From positions 4,126,001-4,190,000 of the forward strand of contig NC_081811.1 in assembly GCF_030704535.1 (NCBI RefSeq): a DNA stretch of 64,000 nt, in the 5' to 3' direction. The notes beneath the pieces were generated by a model. It saw only the letters and a list, made by a program, of their open reading frames with translations, was not told the DNA's origin and did not search any database. The first letter of the stretch is position 1, and every line of letters begins with the position of its first letter. The DNA is from Vitis vinifera. Lineage: Eukaryota; Streptophyta; Magnoliopsida; Vitales; Vitaceae. Below, one piece after another: positions 12,101-24,207 of this stretch. The translations under genes and the position numbers were made by a program.

Positions 12101-12612
12101 TTAAACAAATTGTTGGTTTTTTCATGCAGTTTATTTGCATATCTGGTCCAATGTATCTACTAATTATGAACAGATTATAGCTAGTATGATGGAACACCAT
12201 ATGGACATGTTTCTTTACACCTCTCCAACCCTCTTGTCTTCCCCTTATTTTAAGTGTATTTGTTTTAGAGCTGATTTCTGGATCTTTGTGTTTTTTCTTT
12301 CAGGTTCAGGCTCTTGTTGGCTTTGAGAAAACCATTAAACACCTTGATGAACATCTCGTAAACATTGGGTCAAAGGTGAGCATGAACAAATTTTCAAACA
12401 GCCTTCTCATGACATGAACTTATTATGTGCTAACCAGACTATTCATTGATCAGGGAATCACTAAGCCTAAGGAAGTGAGGAAGTTTAAAGGGGAAGGGAT
12501 GCCATTGCATTTTAGCACAAAGAAAGGGGATCTCTATGTCACATTTGAGGTTCTATTCCCTTCATCACTGACAGAAGAACAGAAGACAAAAATCCAGGAA
12601 ATTCTTGGTTAG
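6106..12612 (+). CDS. ERDJ3B: ER-lumenal DnaJ co-chaperone, ERdj3/DNAJB11 type
   Basis: Ten exons join in frame with GT/AG borders: 6106-6179, 6267-6415, 6523-6652, 8736-8847, 9646-9762, 9938-10024, 11151-11210, 11292-11369, 12304-12375, 12454-12612, giving 345 aa. Residues 1-24 are a hydrophobic signal peptide. Residues 26-95 are a J domain with HPD at 55-57, which stimulates the ATPase of BiP-type Hsp70. A Gly-rich linker (GGRGGGG) and the client-binding C-terminal domains follow. Cysteine pairs C172-x-C174 and C196-x2-C199 match the small cysteine insertion of ERdj3 proteins. There is no KDEL tail, as in the family. In Arabidopsis ERdj3B acts with SDF2 and BiP in glycoprotein and immune-receptor folding. 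The promoter ERSE predicts induction by ER stress. Length equals the family norm and the frame is intact. Introns carry a MITE and two local duplications. Confidence 0.95.
7171..7640. repeat. 239-bp tandem duplication in ERDJ3B intron 3
   Basis: Two copies start at 7171 and 7410. Both contain AGTGAGAGTAATCTTCC, AATACAACTAGTTCTCATTG, GAAATGTTTAATTTATG and CTCCAAAAAGGGAGAAA in the same order. They differ at scattered sites and lie well away from the splice borders of the 2.1-kb intron. Confidence 0.8.
8914..9310. mobile_element. AT-rich MITE, copy 2, in ERDJ3B intron 4
   Basis: Imperfect terminal inverted repeats: the left end reads TAGGTCATGGTTCGTAACTG and the right end in reverse reads AAGGCCTTGTTTGGTAACTG. 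The interior is related to the MITE at 4969-5291. It sits 67 bases after exon 4 and does not disturb the donor site. Confidence 0.6.
10084..10309. repeat. 113-bp tandem duplication in ERDJ3B intron 6
   Basis: Two adjacent copies begin at 10084 and 10197 with ATTGTTATTTGCCATTG. They share TTTCATTTGTGTGCCATTA and CATGCCTGTGAGTTTTG in order, with a few substitutions. No effect on the splice sites is visible. Confidence 0.8.
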
Positions 12613-13480
12613 TGGACATAGGTTTCCCCCTTGTAACATGATGAGGTTATACAAACCTTCAGGCTGCCTTGCGGCTTTTTCTTTTCTCTTCGATTTTTCC
12701 TTTCTTTTTCAAGTAGTTTCCACCCTTTTTTATTTTGAAAGAAGTAGCACGTTCTACTTAGGGAAGTCTACGCTGTAATCCTGCTGTGTGTAGGCGCTTT
12801 TTGCATACTATTTTTGACCCATGTGAGGTATAGTTACTCATTTGTTTCCTTACCAAGTTCTACCAATTAATTATATAACAAATTGTAAGCCTTTACGTGC
12901 TTCTGGGTCATATCATATATATCTATATATATATACACACACAGAAAGATGCTACATTTTCGCTATAAACCAATAATTGAACTAGTCCATTAAATTTTTA
13001 TGCGTATTTGAGAGCCAATATTTAGTTGTATTTTGTTCCTATTTTTTCAAAGAACTCCAGTTGTATTCACCTCATGTTTACCTCGACTGATTACACCCCC
13101 AGCATAACCACGATCATCATTCGTCCACACAAACTCAAGACTGGTCCATCTTTATTCAGAGGTTGTGTCATGACTTCAATCTTCCATGGGCAGCTAGGAA
13201 TTTCTAGTATTAACATTAATGTCCCACTGAACACAATAGTATTCATCAGTGTCAGGCAATTATCCAGTGGTAGTTACACCTTATTTTATTCCTGCTGGAT
13301 TTGAGGAAGTTCATGCAAATCTTAATTCTTTTCAGATAAGCGCGGGTCTCTCTTTAAAAATGGCTTTTACAATATTAAAAGGAATTTTACAGCCACTGGT
13401 TTGGAATATGTATGTCTCAGACATCAAACCACAGGATTTCAAGGCTAAAATAAAATGTCAGTTCTTAATCTTCTCCGATT
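12613..13480. other. convergent 3' intergenic region
   Basis: This 868-base gap separates the stop codons of ERDJ3B (+) and TAF13 (-). It must hold both 3' untranslated regions and polyadenylation sites. A short (TA)n/(CA)n tract lies near 12917-12943. Open frames here show no recognisable domains. Confidence 0.6.
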
Positions 13481-15668
13481 CTACTCCATTGTTGCCAACT
13501 TCTCTTCATCTACGTCAAAAGCCTTCCTAGCTTGTTTCAACTCCTCATTCATAGACAACAGCTCTGTACATCGATTGAGTTTTGGCAAGTCCTGCATGGC
13601 CAATGAATGGGAGGGTTATCGGTCTATTGAGAAGTTAGAACCAGAAGCAATTACCAACATCATGAATGTCATTTCTCGAAAAGGTAAAACTCTCAAAGAA
13701 CATCCCTGGCTAAGGTACCTTTCTCATTAAAAATAAGAAGTCCTCAGTTAAGAGCTTTCCCCTCTTTGATGCAGTCTCCTGGGCCTTGTGCACCTGTGTA
13801 AGAAGATTACATATATGGTTATGAATAGTATTCTTCTCCCCTTCATGGCAGATGCATGTACAGAGCCACACAAGAAAAATAAAGAAATGTTTGGCTCACC
13901 AAATCCGTAACATACTCCACAACAATGTCCTCCAACAGTGCCACAGTTTCTGGAAGTGGCTGATAAATGTAACATAAGGAATTTACAAATAAAATTAGAC
14001 TTACCTAAACACAAGGAATTTGAATATAAACCTTAAGAGATCAACTAAACAACATAAACAGCAACATATCAATCACCTTAATTAGCTAATTAATGTAAAC
14101 AGTCATTAAGCAATGAGGGGCACTGGAAATATAATTGGGAATACATGTGAACTTTGTTTTGACAGAAAACCGGCAGATAAAAGAGCAGTCCATGATGTCT
14201 GAAAAGGCATTCATGAAAACACATAAATACTGATACGAGTGTCATGTATATCCAGTGTAGTTGCTTTTGTTCTTGTGTGTGTAATGGAGTGGGGGGAACT
14301 ACTTCCAAGAAAAACTAAGATCATCAGCCCTTGTTTTGGGGTCCATCCTTCCAAATATGCTGCATCAATTCCTAGAGGTCCATATTGGAGAATAAATAAT
14401 AGTAATTCTAGCAAGAATGCTACATGGATCAATATGTTAACTCTGGTGTGCCCACTTCCCAAACTAAAAAGGTGGAATTCACAGAATCAGCAAGGCTTTC
14501 CTCTTTGGTAAACCTAAAATAAATGCATCACAAATTGTCCACAATGCTAGTGTATTTAAGCATCAAAGGAAACTGGGACAAGAAGCCAGCTTGGAGTAGG
14601 GTGGTGGCTTGTGCTGGTGGGGGGCCTTTCCCAATAGCATGTACACTTGAAACAAAGAGACCATACTGATGATAATACTTTGTTATATAATTTTTTAGAT
14701 CATAGTTTATTTAAATGCCTGTGGAGGAACTTAGAAGCACGATCATGCAACAAGAAAACCGTGTTAACTCGTGAAAAAGTAAATCAGTTCAGCACAACAA
14801 AAATTGTATCTCCAAAATGTTGATAAATTAAATCTGAAAAGAAATGATAAAACCAGCCATGATAATGATCCCACTAAATATTAATAGTTGGTAATTCAAA
14901 TTTGAATTCTGACTCATTATAATCAAATTAGGAATAAGGAATTGATTAAATAAATAAATAAACCATTGAAAACTTACAAGAAAACACTTCTAATGATTAC
15001 AGAATACAACAAACCAAATAATTGTGTTTATTAATGTTTAAAACCAAGAAACTTGTTTCATTAAGCGTATATTTGGTTTCGGAGAGTATTAAGAAAAGGT
15101 TAAATTTCTTATGTATGGATACCATCAGAAAAGATAAGGAGAAAAAAAAAACTAAGGAAAATATGAGGAAAAATTCTAAAAAAGCTTCCTCCTCATTTTC
15201 CTTAAAATGATATGGGAAAGATTTGGCAAAGTTCATTTTCAACTCTTAACTTTTTCATGAACGACCAAAGAAGAGAAAAAATTTATTATTTTTCTTACTT
15301 ATTTCTTTTTTTCTATTTTTCCTTTGCATTATCCTTTCCTCAAAACTTTTCAGGAACCAGGGATAGCCTAAAAGAATAAGATTTTTCAGGAAAGGAAAAA
15401 AAAGAAAAAAGAAATTATATAGAGAGAGTGCCACTTACATTAGCATCATCTCCAAAACCATACATCATATGTTGTACTGTGGCAAACAAAAAAAATAAAC
15501 AAATTAGAAAAGGATGTAAACATCAAGCATCTAAGAAAATCCGCATAAGAAAAGTCTTTACTTACAGTCTTTTTGAAAGACTCCTCTCTTGCGTTTAAAA
15601 GAAGAATCTGATGGCTGAGATGACCCAGCTCTAGGTTTTGAGGAGGGTCCTGCAGAAGAGCTGTTCAT
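13481..15668 (-). CDS. TAF13: transcription initiation factor TFIID subunit 13
   Basis: Five coding exons read on the minus strand: 15668-15566, 15476-15439, 13959-13900, 13793-13719 and 13591-13481, all with GT/AG borders, giving 128 aa. Residues 1-32 are a Ser/Pro-rich tail. Then comes the TAF13 histone-fold signature: LQHMMYGFGDDAN, PLPETVALLEDIVVEYVTDL, and HKAQETASKRGKLLTEDFLF, followed by RKDLPKLNRCTELLSM. The C-terminus is a charged helix ending in LATME. TAF13 pairs with TAF11 in a histone-fold dimer within TFIID and contacts TBP. A 5'-leader intron is likely: a donor at 16740/16739 follows a leader exon that starts near 16790, and the acceptor lies just before the ATG exon. Intron 2 is 1.48 kb and contains AT-rich MITE-like sequence at about 15064-15370. 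Confidence 0.95.
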
Positions 15669-16799
15669 CTTCTATTCACAATAACTTCCCCTTCTGATCT
15701 ATGACAAGAACTAGTCAATCGCAAATTAAATAAAAGATAAGTTCCCACAGATTTATCTATTTTTTACATAAAAATAAGAGTTCACATTAATAAGTGCTAA
15801 ACAATGGGGGAACAACCCAAGTATGCAAGAAGTATATATTTAGCAACCAACAGCCAAAATGGGATAACATAAAAGTGAAAAAAAAAAATAGTACTCCTTG
15901 TATATCGAGACCTGCCTAATACATCGATGAAAACTATAATGATAAGAGTTCATAAGAATATAAATCCAGAGTTTAATTGCATGCTGGAAACTTCTTGCAT
16001 TCCAATTTTGCACTCTTGCATTCCTATTATGCTCTTAGACCACAATGATAGAGAGTTTATTCACACTTTTTTTTAGGGGAGTTCTTTTTCTAAATATGGA
16101 AACAAAAATCATCATGTATGACTCAATCATTCTTCTTTAAAAAAATTGCTATGAATTATTCACCTTCTTTTCCTTTAGCAATTATACTCGTAAGTTTCTG
16201 TTTCAATCCTTTGCATCCCCCAAATACTTTGCCAGAACGGTTCACAATGAACTGTGGCCCAACTCAAAACCATACACAATTGCATCAACTCACATACCCT
16301 ATAAAATTAAATCCAAATTCTCACACTCATTTCATCAAACACCCTGCACATACCATCCGCTCCCACATTTCATAGAACCCACTCCTACGGCCATACCCAC
16401 AAACCCATTGGACAGAGAAATTGTCTTTGTATTTGCGAAACCTAGAGTTACTCCGTAAACTAAATTTTAAGAAAATTTAAACAAAATCCTATCCTTATTA
16501 AAAAACCATAAGCAATCGCAGATCCACATAAGCCCTAAATTCAACAAAATTCAAATAATCAAAGATTATCTTCCCACTTTCGACCGACAATCCAGTTCCA
16601 CAGTCACGGAAAAGCAAAAAAAAAAAGAACTTCAATTAACATACCTACAACTCTCAAATTCAAAAAAAAAAAATAAATAAATAGTAGCAGCTAGGGTTGG
16701 GGTTTCGAAATCGAAAATCGAGAGACAAGAAGATGGTTACCTGAATTGCCGCCAGAGGTGGGATCAACAAGGGACTCCAGTCGTTACATATTTAAGAAA

Positions 16800-17820
16800 T
16801 ATTTTATTAAAGGGGCTTCGGCCTTCACCCGTTATGGACCGAACTGGGACATAGTTCCGAATGGGCCTAATCGCACCTTTAAAAAAGAGAAAATCTAAAG
16901 CCCAATTTTAACTCATGCGCACCCTGGGCCATTGTAATTTTCTCATGGTTGAATATCTGAAATCTCTTTTATTCAACTTTATAAAAAGAAAAAATGAACT
17001 TGAAGCTTATAATTTTTAATTGGCTCTAATCGAATTCAAACTGAAAATAAATTTCAGACCCTAATGCTATATTTGGTTCTAAAAAAGTACTAAAAAAAAG
17101 TCAAAAAATTATCTTTTTTAAACTTGATTTTACCACATAAGCATACGAAAAATAATTTAATATAATTAAAATTAGTTAAAAAATTATATTATTTAATAAT
17201 ATATATATAAAAGTGGGTTAAAATAAATTAAAAATAATACATAAAAATAATTTATTATTTTTATTTTTCCCTTTTATTTTCTCTGTCTCAAATTTATCCC
17301 AAATCAAATATAATCTAAAAGATCAATTTATTCCTATGAATTTATTAGTGGTTTAACATATGAAAACATGACTCATATAAGTCTATTTAGCTTTGTACAA
17401 GTTTGGATTTGTGAAAATAGGTTTTTCTTTTTCTCTAATTTCAACTATTTTTTCACTTGAAAAATTATTAAAATTAAAAAGGTAGTAATAGTTGAGTGGA
17501 GATTACATTCATTAAGATGTTGTATTAATTTCAATATTATCAACTGGGGGCCCTCCAAACTAGACCCATAATTTCCAACGACATTATGGGATATGATGAT
17601 ATGATAGTACATAAATCAGTGAGACCTATCACATTTGTGGGGCCCAAGGCCTAAATTTTAGGGCCCAAATAAAAGCCCAATTGCGTTGGTGAATTCAATT
17701 CCCACCAACTTTATACACTATATTAAACTCACAAGTTAAAGGTCTACACCTTTCCAACCTAAAAGGAAGATCCTCAATTTTTAGTATGGTCCCATCTTCA
17801 CTTAAATGTTATTCATTGCC
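16800..17820. other. upstream flank of TAF13, AT-rich
   Basis: The first 100 bases are probably the TAF13 promoter. A MITE-like block is possible at about 17068-17325, with TATATTTGGTT near one end and AATCAAATATAA near the other. No gene was found. Confidence 0.45.
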
Positions 17821-17821
17821 A

Positions 17822-18196
17822 ACTTGAAAATGAAAAATATCTCAGACAAATAATAATAGTAGTAGTAGTATCTTATATCTTGGCTTTAACAAATAGTAGT
17901 AATAGTAATAAACGACTTGAAAATGAAAAATATCTTAAGAGAAATAATAGTAGTAGTAGTAGACTTGAAAATGAAAAATATCTTGCATCTTGACTTTAAT
18001 AGACAAATAATAGTAATAGTGGACGACTTGAAAATGAAAAATATCCTGTATCTTGACTTTAAAAGTCAAATAGTAGTAGTAGTAGCAAATAAATAATAGA
18101 AGTAGTAGTAGTAGTAGATAAATAATAGCAATAGTAGTGGTAAATGACAAATAATAGTAGTAGTTGACGACCACGATGACAAATAATAATAGTAGT
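17822..18196. repeat. TAG-rich satellite array, left part
   Basis: Runs of TAG/AATAATAG alternate with a unit containing ACTTGAAAATGAAAAATATC; copies begin near 17822, 17918, 17963 and 18027, and several are followed by CTTGACTTTAA. The array resumes after the gypsy element at 25571-25683 and again after the solo LTR at 28152-28203, so one array was split twice. It is a degenerate minisatellite with trinucleotide expansion. Confidence 0.8.
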
Positions 18197-19513
18197 TGTC
18201 ACGCCCTAAGACCCACTTTTAAAAACGTGACAGTCATTTTACACCTCAAACCCGAAGGCGTAAAGTGTAACTTGACCCAAACAATTATCTTGTAACTGAA
18301 AATTACCAATTATTAAATACCTATTCAGAGTAGCGGAACAAAATTCTAAAATCTTCAAAACTTAACTTTAAAACTAAGCATCAATTATCCAAATAGATTG
18401 CAAACTCAAACAATTCAAGTGCTAACAAAATTTTCATAATCTCCAAAATCTCAACTTCAAACTATCATAAAAAAAAAAATTAAAAGTTCAATATCTAAAT
18501 AGCTTCCAAAAACCAAATAATCCAAATGAACATAAACCTAAAAGCTAACAAGGTTCAAAAATAGCATCCTAAGCAAAATCTTAATGTTGACCATTTCCCA
18601 ACCTAACCATCACTCCTCGCCCGAACTAAAGGTACCTGAAAAGTAATCAACAAATAGGAATGAACTCAAAGCCCAATAAGGAACATTAATACAGTCCATG
18701 GATCAAATATTTCAAGTTCACTTGCAAAATAGGAGATATTATAACTAATTATTTTCATAAACCTTTGAGTTAGTTTTGTCAATACATTCAAAACTTTTAA
18801 TTGTACACTTTTATTTCTGATTCAATCATTTTCATATCAAATTTAGTCAAAACATTCAAATCATTTATTTACTCTGGTCATCAAACATCAAATGATGCCC
18901 AATTAGGTGGGACTTTTCAAATGGACGGCTAGCCTCAAATTGTTCTTTTAAAGTGGACGGAACCAAACACTACTAGTACTAGTAACCTCTAACCAAACCC
19001 CTAGAGGCTGGAGTTCAACTCAATTACATTCCCTACCAAGAAATGTAAATGTCAACTATTATATCCCATTGACAAGGGTCAAACACTTATTTCAATTATT
19101 CAAATTTGCAAAACATAATATCTCCACATTTCTCTATTGTAAACAAAATATAAGGTTCTAACATACTTTTCATGTAAAACATATTTGATCCATGCATAAA
19201 ACGAATAATAACTCAAAATGTTTCCAAATGATGGATATAAAAAAAAAATTTCCAAAAAAAAACAACTGCATTAATTTCTCTTACCTTAAAAGCACTTAGA
19301 AACCTTGAAGAGTTTAGCTTCAATAATCTAACTCCCCCCTAACATAACAAAAAGATACTATAATCACAAAATTATTTTCCAACTTCTTAACCAATAACAA
19401 TTTAATTAATTAGTTTTCCTTTATTTATTTTATTATATTTTATTATTTATTAATTAATTTTTTTATTATTAATATTTTCCTAACTTATCCCTAAAAAACA
19501 ATTGGGCGTTACA
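18197..19513 (-). repeat. 3' LTR of the gypsy element
   Basis: 1317 bp. On the minus strand it starts TGTAACGCCC and ends GGGCGTGACA. It lacks a block of about 50 bases present in the other LTR near 25080-25135. A purine-rich tract (GATGAGAGAATGA) immediately precedes it on the minus strand and fits a polypurine tract. Confidence 0.88.
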
Positions 19514-19535
19514 TCATTCTCTCATCAACAAAAGT

Positions 19536-22500
19536 TTAGTCCTTTAAACTTAACATACATGAGTCTTGAAATAATTGAGGATGTTTTTCTCTCATCTCTT
19601 CTTCTAACTCCCAAGTGGCCTCTCGGATACTATGATTACTCCACTGGACCTTTACCAACTTGACAACAGCATGTCGTAGTACCTAATTATCCATCATATC
19701 CACAATTTGAACGGGTACCTCTTCATAGGTCAAGTCCTCAGAAATTTAAATAGGCTCCAACTCCACAACATGAGAAGGATCATAAATATATTTTCTCAAA
19801 GTTGAAACATGAAATACATTATGAATCTTAGATAGATTTGGGGGCAAGGCCACTTTATAAGCCAAAGTGTCTGCTCTTTCTAATACCTCAAATGGTCCCA
19901 CAAAACGAGGACTGAGTTTCCTTTTTTCTTCCAAATCTCATTATAGGCTTCATAGGTGAAACTTTTAAGAAAACATGATCACCTACCTTAAACTCCAAAT
20001 CTCGTCTACAATTATCAGCATAACTCTTCTGTCTACTTTATGCTGCTTTCAATCTTTCTTTAATTAAAGAAACCTTTTCAACAGTCAACTGCACAAGTTC
20101 AGGCCTCAAAAGTTTTTTCTCTCCAACATCATCCCAACAAACAGGATATCAATATCTCCTACCATATAACGCCTCAAAATGTGTCATCCCAATGCTAGCT
20201 TGAAAACTATTATTATAGGCAAACTCCACTATGGGCAAATAATCATCCCAATTACCTTTTAGGTCCAAATCACAAGCTCTCAACAAATCTTCCAAGACCT
20301 TAATTACCCTCTCTGATTGACCATCAGTCTATGGATGAAAAATAATACTAAAACTCAACTTAATACCTAATGTTTTCTGTAAACTATGCCAAAATCTATA
20401 AGAGAAACGAGGATCTTTGTCAAATGCTATAGAAACAGGTACACCATGCATTCTCACAATCTCCTTAATATAAAGAGAAGCCAAACGATCCATTGAAAAA
20501 TTGACTTTCATAGGCAGAAAATGAGCAGACTTTGTTAGTCGATCCACAATTACTCAACTAGCATTATTACCCCATAAGGTTCTTGGTAACCCTATCACAA
20601 AGTCCATGGTAATATGTTCCCATTTCCATTCAAGAATAGAAAGTGGTTGTAATAATCCTGCTGGTCATTAATGTTCAGCTTTCACCTGTTGGCACACCAA
20701 ACATTGAGCCACAAATCTTGCAATATCCCACTTCATACCTGGCCACCAATAATTTTGCTTCAAATCTCTATACATCTTCGTCCCTCCTGGGTGGATCGCA
20801 AACTTAAAACAATGAGCTTCCTCTAATAACTCTCTCCTTAAATCTCCATCTTTCTGGACACAAAGTCTAATCCCAAATCTCAAAATCCCATCATCTGATT
20901 AGACAAAGTCAGGCTTACTACCCCTCTTAACGTCCTCCATAAGTTGCACTAATTGCATATCATTCTTTTATAGGGTCTTAATTCTTCCAACCAAATATGG
21001 CTGCACTCTAAAGTTCGCCACAAGAGCTCTCGAGTCCAAACTCTTATATGGACTTGTAAACTTCTCAAATCTTCCAATAATTGCCTCTGACAACCTCTAA
21101 TAGCTGCTAAGGAACCAATAGATTTCCTGCTCAAGGCGTCAGCCATAGCATTCGCCTTTCCTGGGTGATACTGAATAATGCAGTTATAGTCTTTAAGTAG
21201 TTCAATCCACCTCCTCTGTCTCATGTTCAATTCCTTTTAGGAAAATAAATACTTCAAACTCTTATGATCTGTGAATATCTCACAAGTTTCACAAAAAGAA
21301 AATGTCTCCAGATCTTAAGTGCAAAAACCACTGCAGCTAACTCCAAATTATGAGTAGGATAATCTCGTTCATAAGGCTTCAACTGTCTAGAAACATAAGC
21401 TACAACTTTCCCATGTTGCATAAGAACACAACCCAAACCTTGACAAGAGGCATCACTATACACCACAAACCCTCTTGAGCCTGAAGGGATAATCAAAATA
21501 TGAGTTGTCACCAATCTGTTTTTTAACTCTTGGAAACTACGTTCACAATCATTAGACCACTCAAACTTAACCCATTTCTAGTCAACCTGGTCAGAGGTAG
21601 GGCAATCTTAGAGAACCTCTCAATAAACTGCCTATAATAACCAGCCAGTCCTAAGAAACTTCGAATCTCGATCACAGTATTAGGTCTCGTCCAATTTGAC
21701 ACAACATCTACCTTTCCAAGGTCAACAAAGATGTCATCATTTGTCACCACATGCCCAATGAAAGAGACTTTGTCTAACCACAACTCACAATTCTTTAGTT
21801 TAGCATACAATTGCTTATCTTTGAGAGTTTGCAATACATTACTCAAATGGCGCTCATGTTCCTCCCTACTCTTTGAGTACACCAAAATATCATCAATAAA
21901 AACCACCACAAACTAATCTATATAGGGCTTGAATACCTTATTCATTAAGTCCATAAAAGTAGCAGGTGCATTAATCAAACTAAAAGGCATAACCAAAAAC
22001 TCATAATGCCCATATCTAGTTCAAAAAGTAGTCTTGGGTACATCTTCACTTCTAACCCTTAACTGATGATAACCAGACCTAAGATTAATCTTAGAGAACA
22101 CACATGCACCTTGAAGTTGATCAAACAAATCATCAATCCGAGGAAAGAGATACTTGTTCTTCACCGTCATCTTATTCAACTCTCTATAATCAATGTAGAG
22201 TTTCATAGATCCATCATTCTTCTTTACAAATAAAATAGGAGCTCCCCAAGGTGAAACACTAGGCCTAATGAAGCCCTTATCTAACAACTCCTGAAGTTGA
22301 ATCTTCAACTCCTTAAGCTCCATAGGTGCCATCCTGTAAGGGGCCTTAGAGATAGGAGTTGTCCCTGGTGCCAAATCAATGGTGAAATCCACTTCTCTCT
22401 CTGGTGGCAAGCCAGGTAGATCCTTTGGAAAGGCATCAAGATAGTCCCTTACAATGGGTATGTCTTCCAACTTTAAATCATTTTCCTCATTCACAACATA

Positions 22501-23089
22501 AGCCAAAAAGCCTTGACAACCTTTCCTGAGCAAAGAACTAGCTCACAAGGCTGAGATCATACGTAGTGGTTTGTCCACATGCTTCAGCTCAAAACTAAAA
22601 TCAGGCTGACCAAGAATGCTAAATGTCACTCTTTTCCCAAAACAATCAATAGATGCATGGTATGGAGCTAACCAATCCATCCCCAAAATCATATCAAAAT
22701 CCTGAAGGTCAAGAAGTATTAAGTCAACTGTCATCTCTCTATACCCAATCATCACACAACAATCTCTAAGTATTTTATTAACCACAATAGAATCTCCTAA
22801 ATGAGTAGCAACAAATAAATCAAAGTTCATGCTATCAATCAGGATACCTAACAAACCAACAAAAGATATGGAAACAAAAAAATGTGTTGAACCAAGATCA
22901 ATTAAGGCTCTAACAAATAAGGTGTGTATTCGAAGAGTACCTGTCACCACATCAGAAGTAGCCTGAGCATCTCTATGAGTCATAGCAAATACCTGCCCTT
23001 GAGCCCTAAGCTTTTGTCTATCATCTTTATTCTCCTTATTAGGCTTCCCAAATACAAACTTCTTATTCTCTGGACAATCCCAAACCATA
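19536..23089 (-). pseudogene. gypsy pol polyprotein, broken
   Basis: Minus-strand domains in order: aspartic protease (ALIDLGSTHFF at about 22900, where D-S-G is expected), reverse transcriptase ([15 protein letters not shown], then [14 protein letters not shown], then FIDDILVYSKS with the DD pair at about 21900), RNase H ([20 protein letters not shown] at about 21450), integrase zinc-binding and core region (HPGGTKMYRDLKQNYWWPGMK at about 20800; MDRLTKSAHFLPMK at about 20540), a GPFEVLER tail at about 19900, and a chromodomain-like WSNHSIREATWELEEEM at about 19620. It would have copied and integrated the element. Frameshifts lie near 21570 and 21300, and in-frame stops near 19740 and 22020. 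It cannot give a working enzyme. Confidence 0.88.
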
Positions 23090-24015
23090 TGTCCCTATTT
23101 TCTACAACCATAGCAAGCTCATGTCTCTCTATAGCATGACATACCCCCATGATTCTTACCACAAGTAGGATAAATCCCATATAAATTTTGTGTTACTTTT
23201 CTTTTATTCTGATTTCTACTTGGAATAGACTTTTTCTATGCTTGGTTAACATGAGCACCATCATTTCTATTTCTCTTCCTTTGTTGTTCCCTATACTGGT
23301 GAACCTCTTCATTGTCCTTTTCTGCAATAAGGGCTCTGTCTACCACATCTGAATAAACACTAAGTTTCAGAATTGATATCTTATTCTTCAGATAAGACTT
23401 CAGTCCATCCTGAAACTTTAATATTTTTTCCTTCTCTGTAGCAATCAACTGTGGGGCAAAACATGATAGTTTGGTAAACTTAGCCTCATACTGGGCCACA
23501 ATCAAATTCCTTTGTTCCAAATAGACAAACTCTCCCACCTTTTGTCGTCAAACACTGTTAGGAAAGTACTTCTTATAAAAAGCCTCCCTAAGCTGATTCC
23601 CAACAATAGGCCCCTGATCCTCCAAAAGCCTCCTAGTCATGTGCCACCAATGGTCTGCCTATTTGTCTAACATAAATGCTGCATAAGAGGCTTTTTGCTC
23701 CTCAAAACAATCAATGACATCAAAGAATTTCTCTATTTTCAAAATCCAAGCCTCTGCCTCTATTGGATATGAAGTACCAGAAAAATAAAAGGGACCCAAC
23801 TTCTTAAAGTCGTCAAATGAGCTATCCCTAGTAGATGAGGATTGTCCTTAACCATTACTTCCAATAACTCTGGCCTGATGCTCAACCAAACCATCCAAAG
23901 TCCCTAAATATCTATAAAGCCCTTCAATACTCATAGGAGGCAAAGCCTCATGTGGATGAGGTATATCATCATTAGCCTAACTGTTTTGGGAAGATGTAGG
24001 TCTCCTTGGTGGCAT
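23090..24015 (-). pseudogene. gypsy gag, broken
   Basis: Starts at ATGCCACCAAGG (24015). The core includes GPFYFSGTSYPIEAEAWILK and GEFVYLEQRNLIVAQYEAKF, typical of the retrotransposon gag domain. A zinc-knuckle pattern C-x2-C-x4-H-x4-C lies near 23060-23120. In-frame stops fall where Gln or Arg codons are expected (for example after SSQNS and after FPNSV), i.e. CAG/CAA/CGA turned to TAG/TAA/TGA. Confidence 0.8.
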
Positions 24016-24190
24016 GGTGTCTTATAAAGCAACATGTATAACTAAATTAGTCACTAAAAAGCCAAATAAGCAAATCAGAATTGTAGGGAATAAAATGAAT
24101 CAGACTAAATGAAATAGAAACTTAAACTAATGTGTCACTCATCTATTCCCAAAGGTAAACTAAACAAGTTCTCATCAAGATCATAACCTA

Positions 24191-24204
24191 GTGCATTGAT
24201 ACCA
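24191..24204 (-). other. primer binding site, tRNA-iMet type
   Basis: Three bases inside the 5' LTR the minus strand reads TGGTATCAATGCAC. The first eight bases match the standard plant initiator-Met primer site TGGTATCAGAGC; the rest has drifted. Confidence 0.75.
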
Positions 24205-24207
24205 CTT

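Noticed and set aside
15064..15370. A MITE in TAF13 intron 2
   Set aside because: Ends resemble ATATTTGGTT and CCAGGGATAGCC, but no clear matching inverted repeat or target duplication was found, so it is only mentioned under TAF13.
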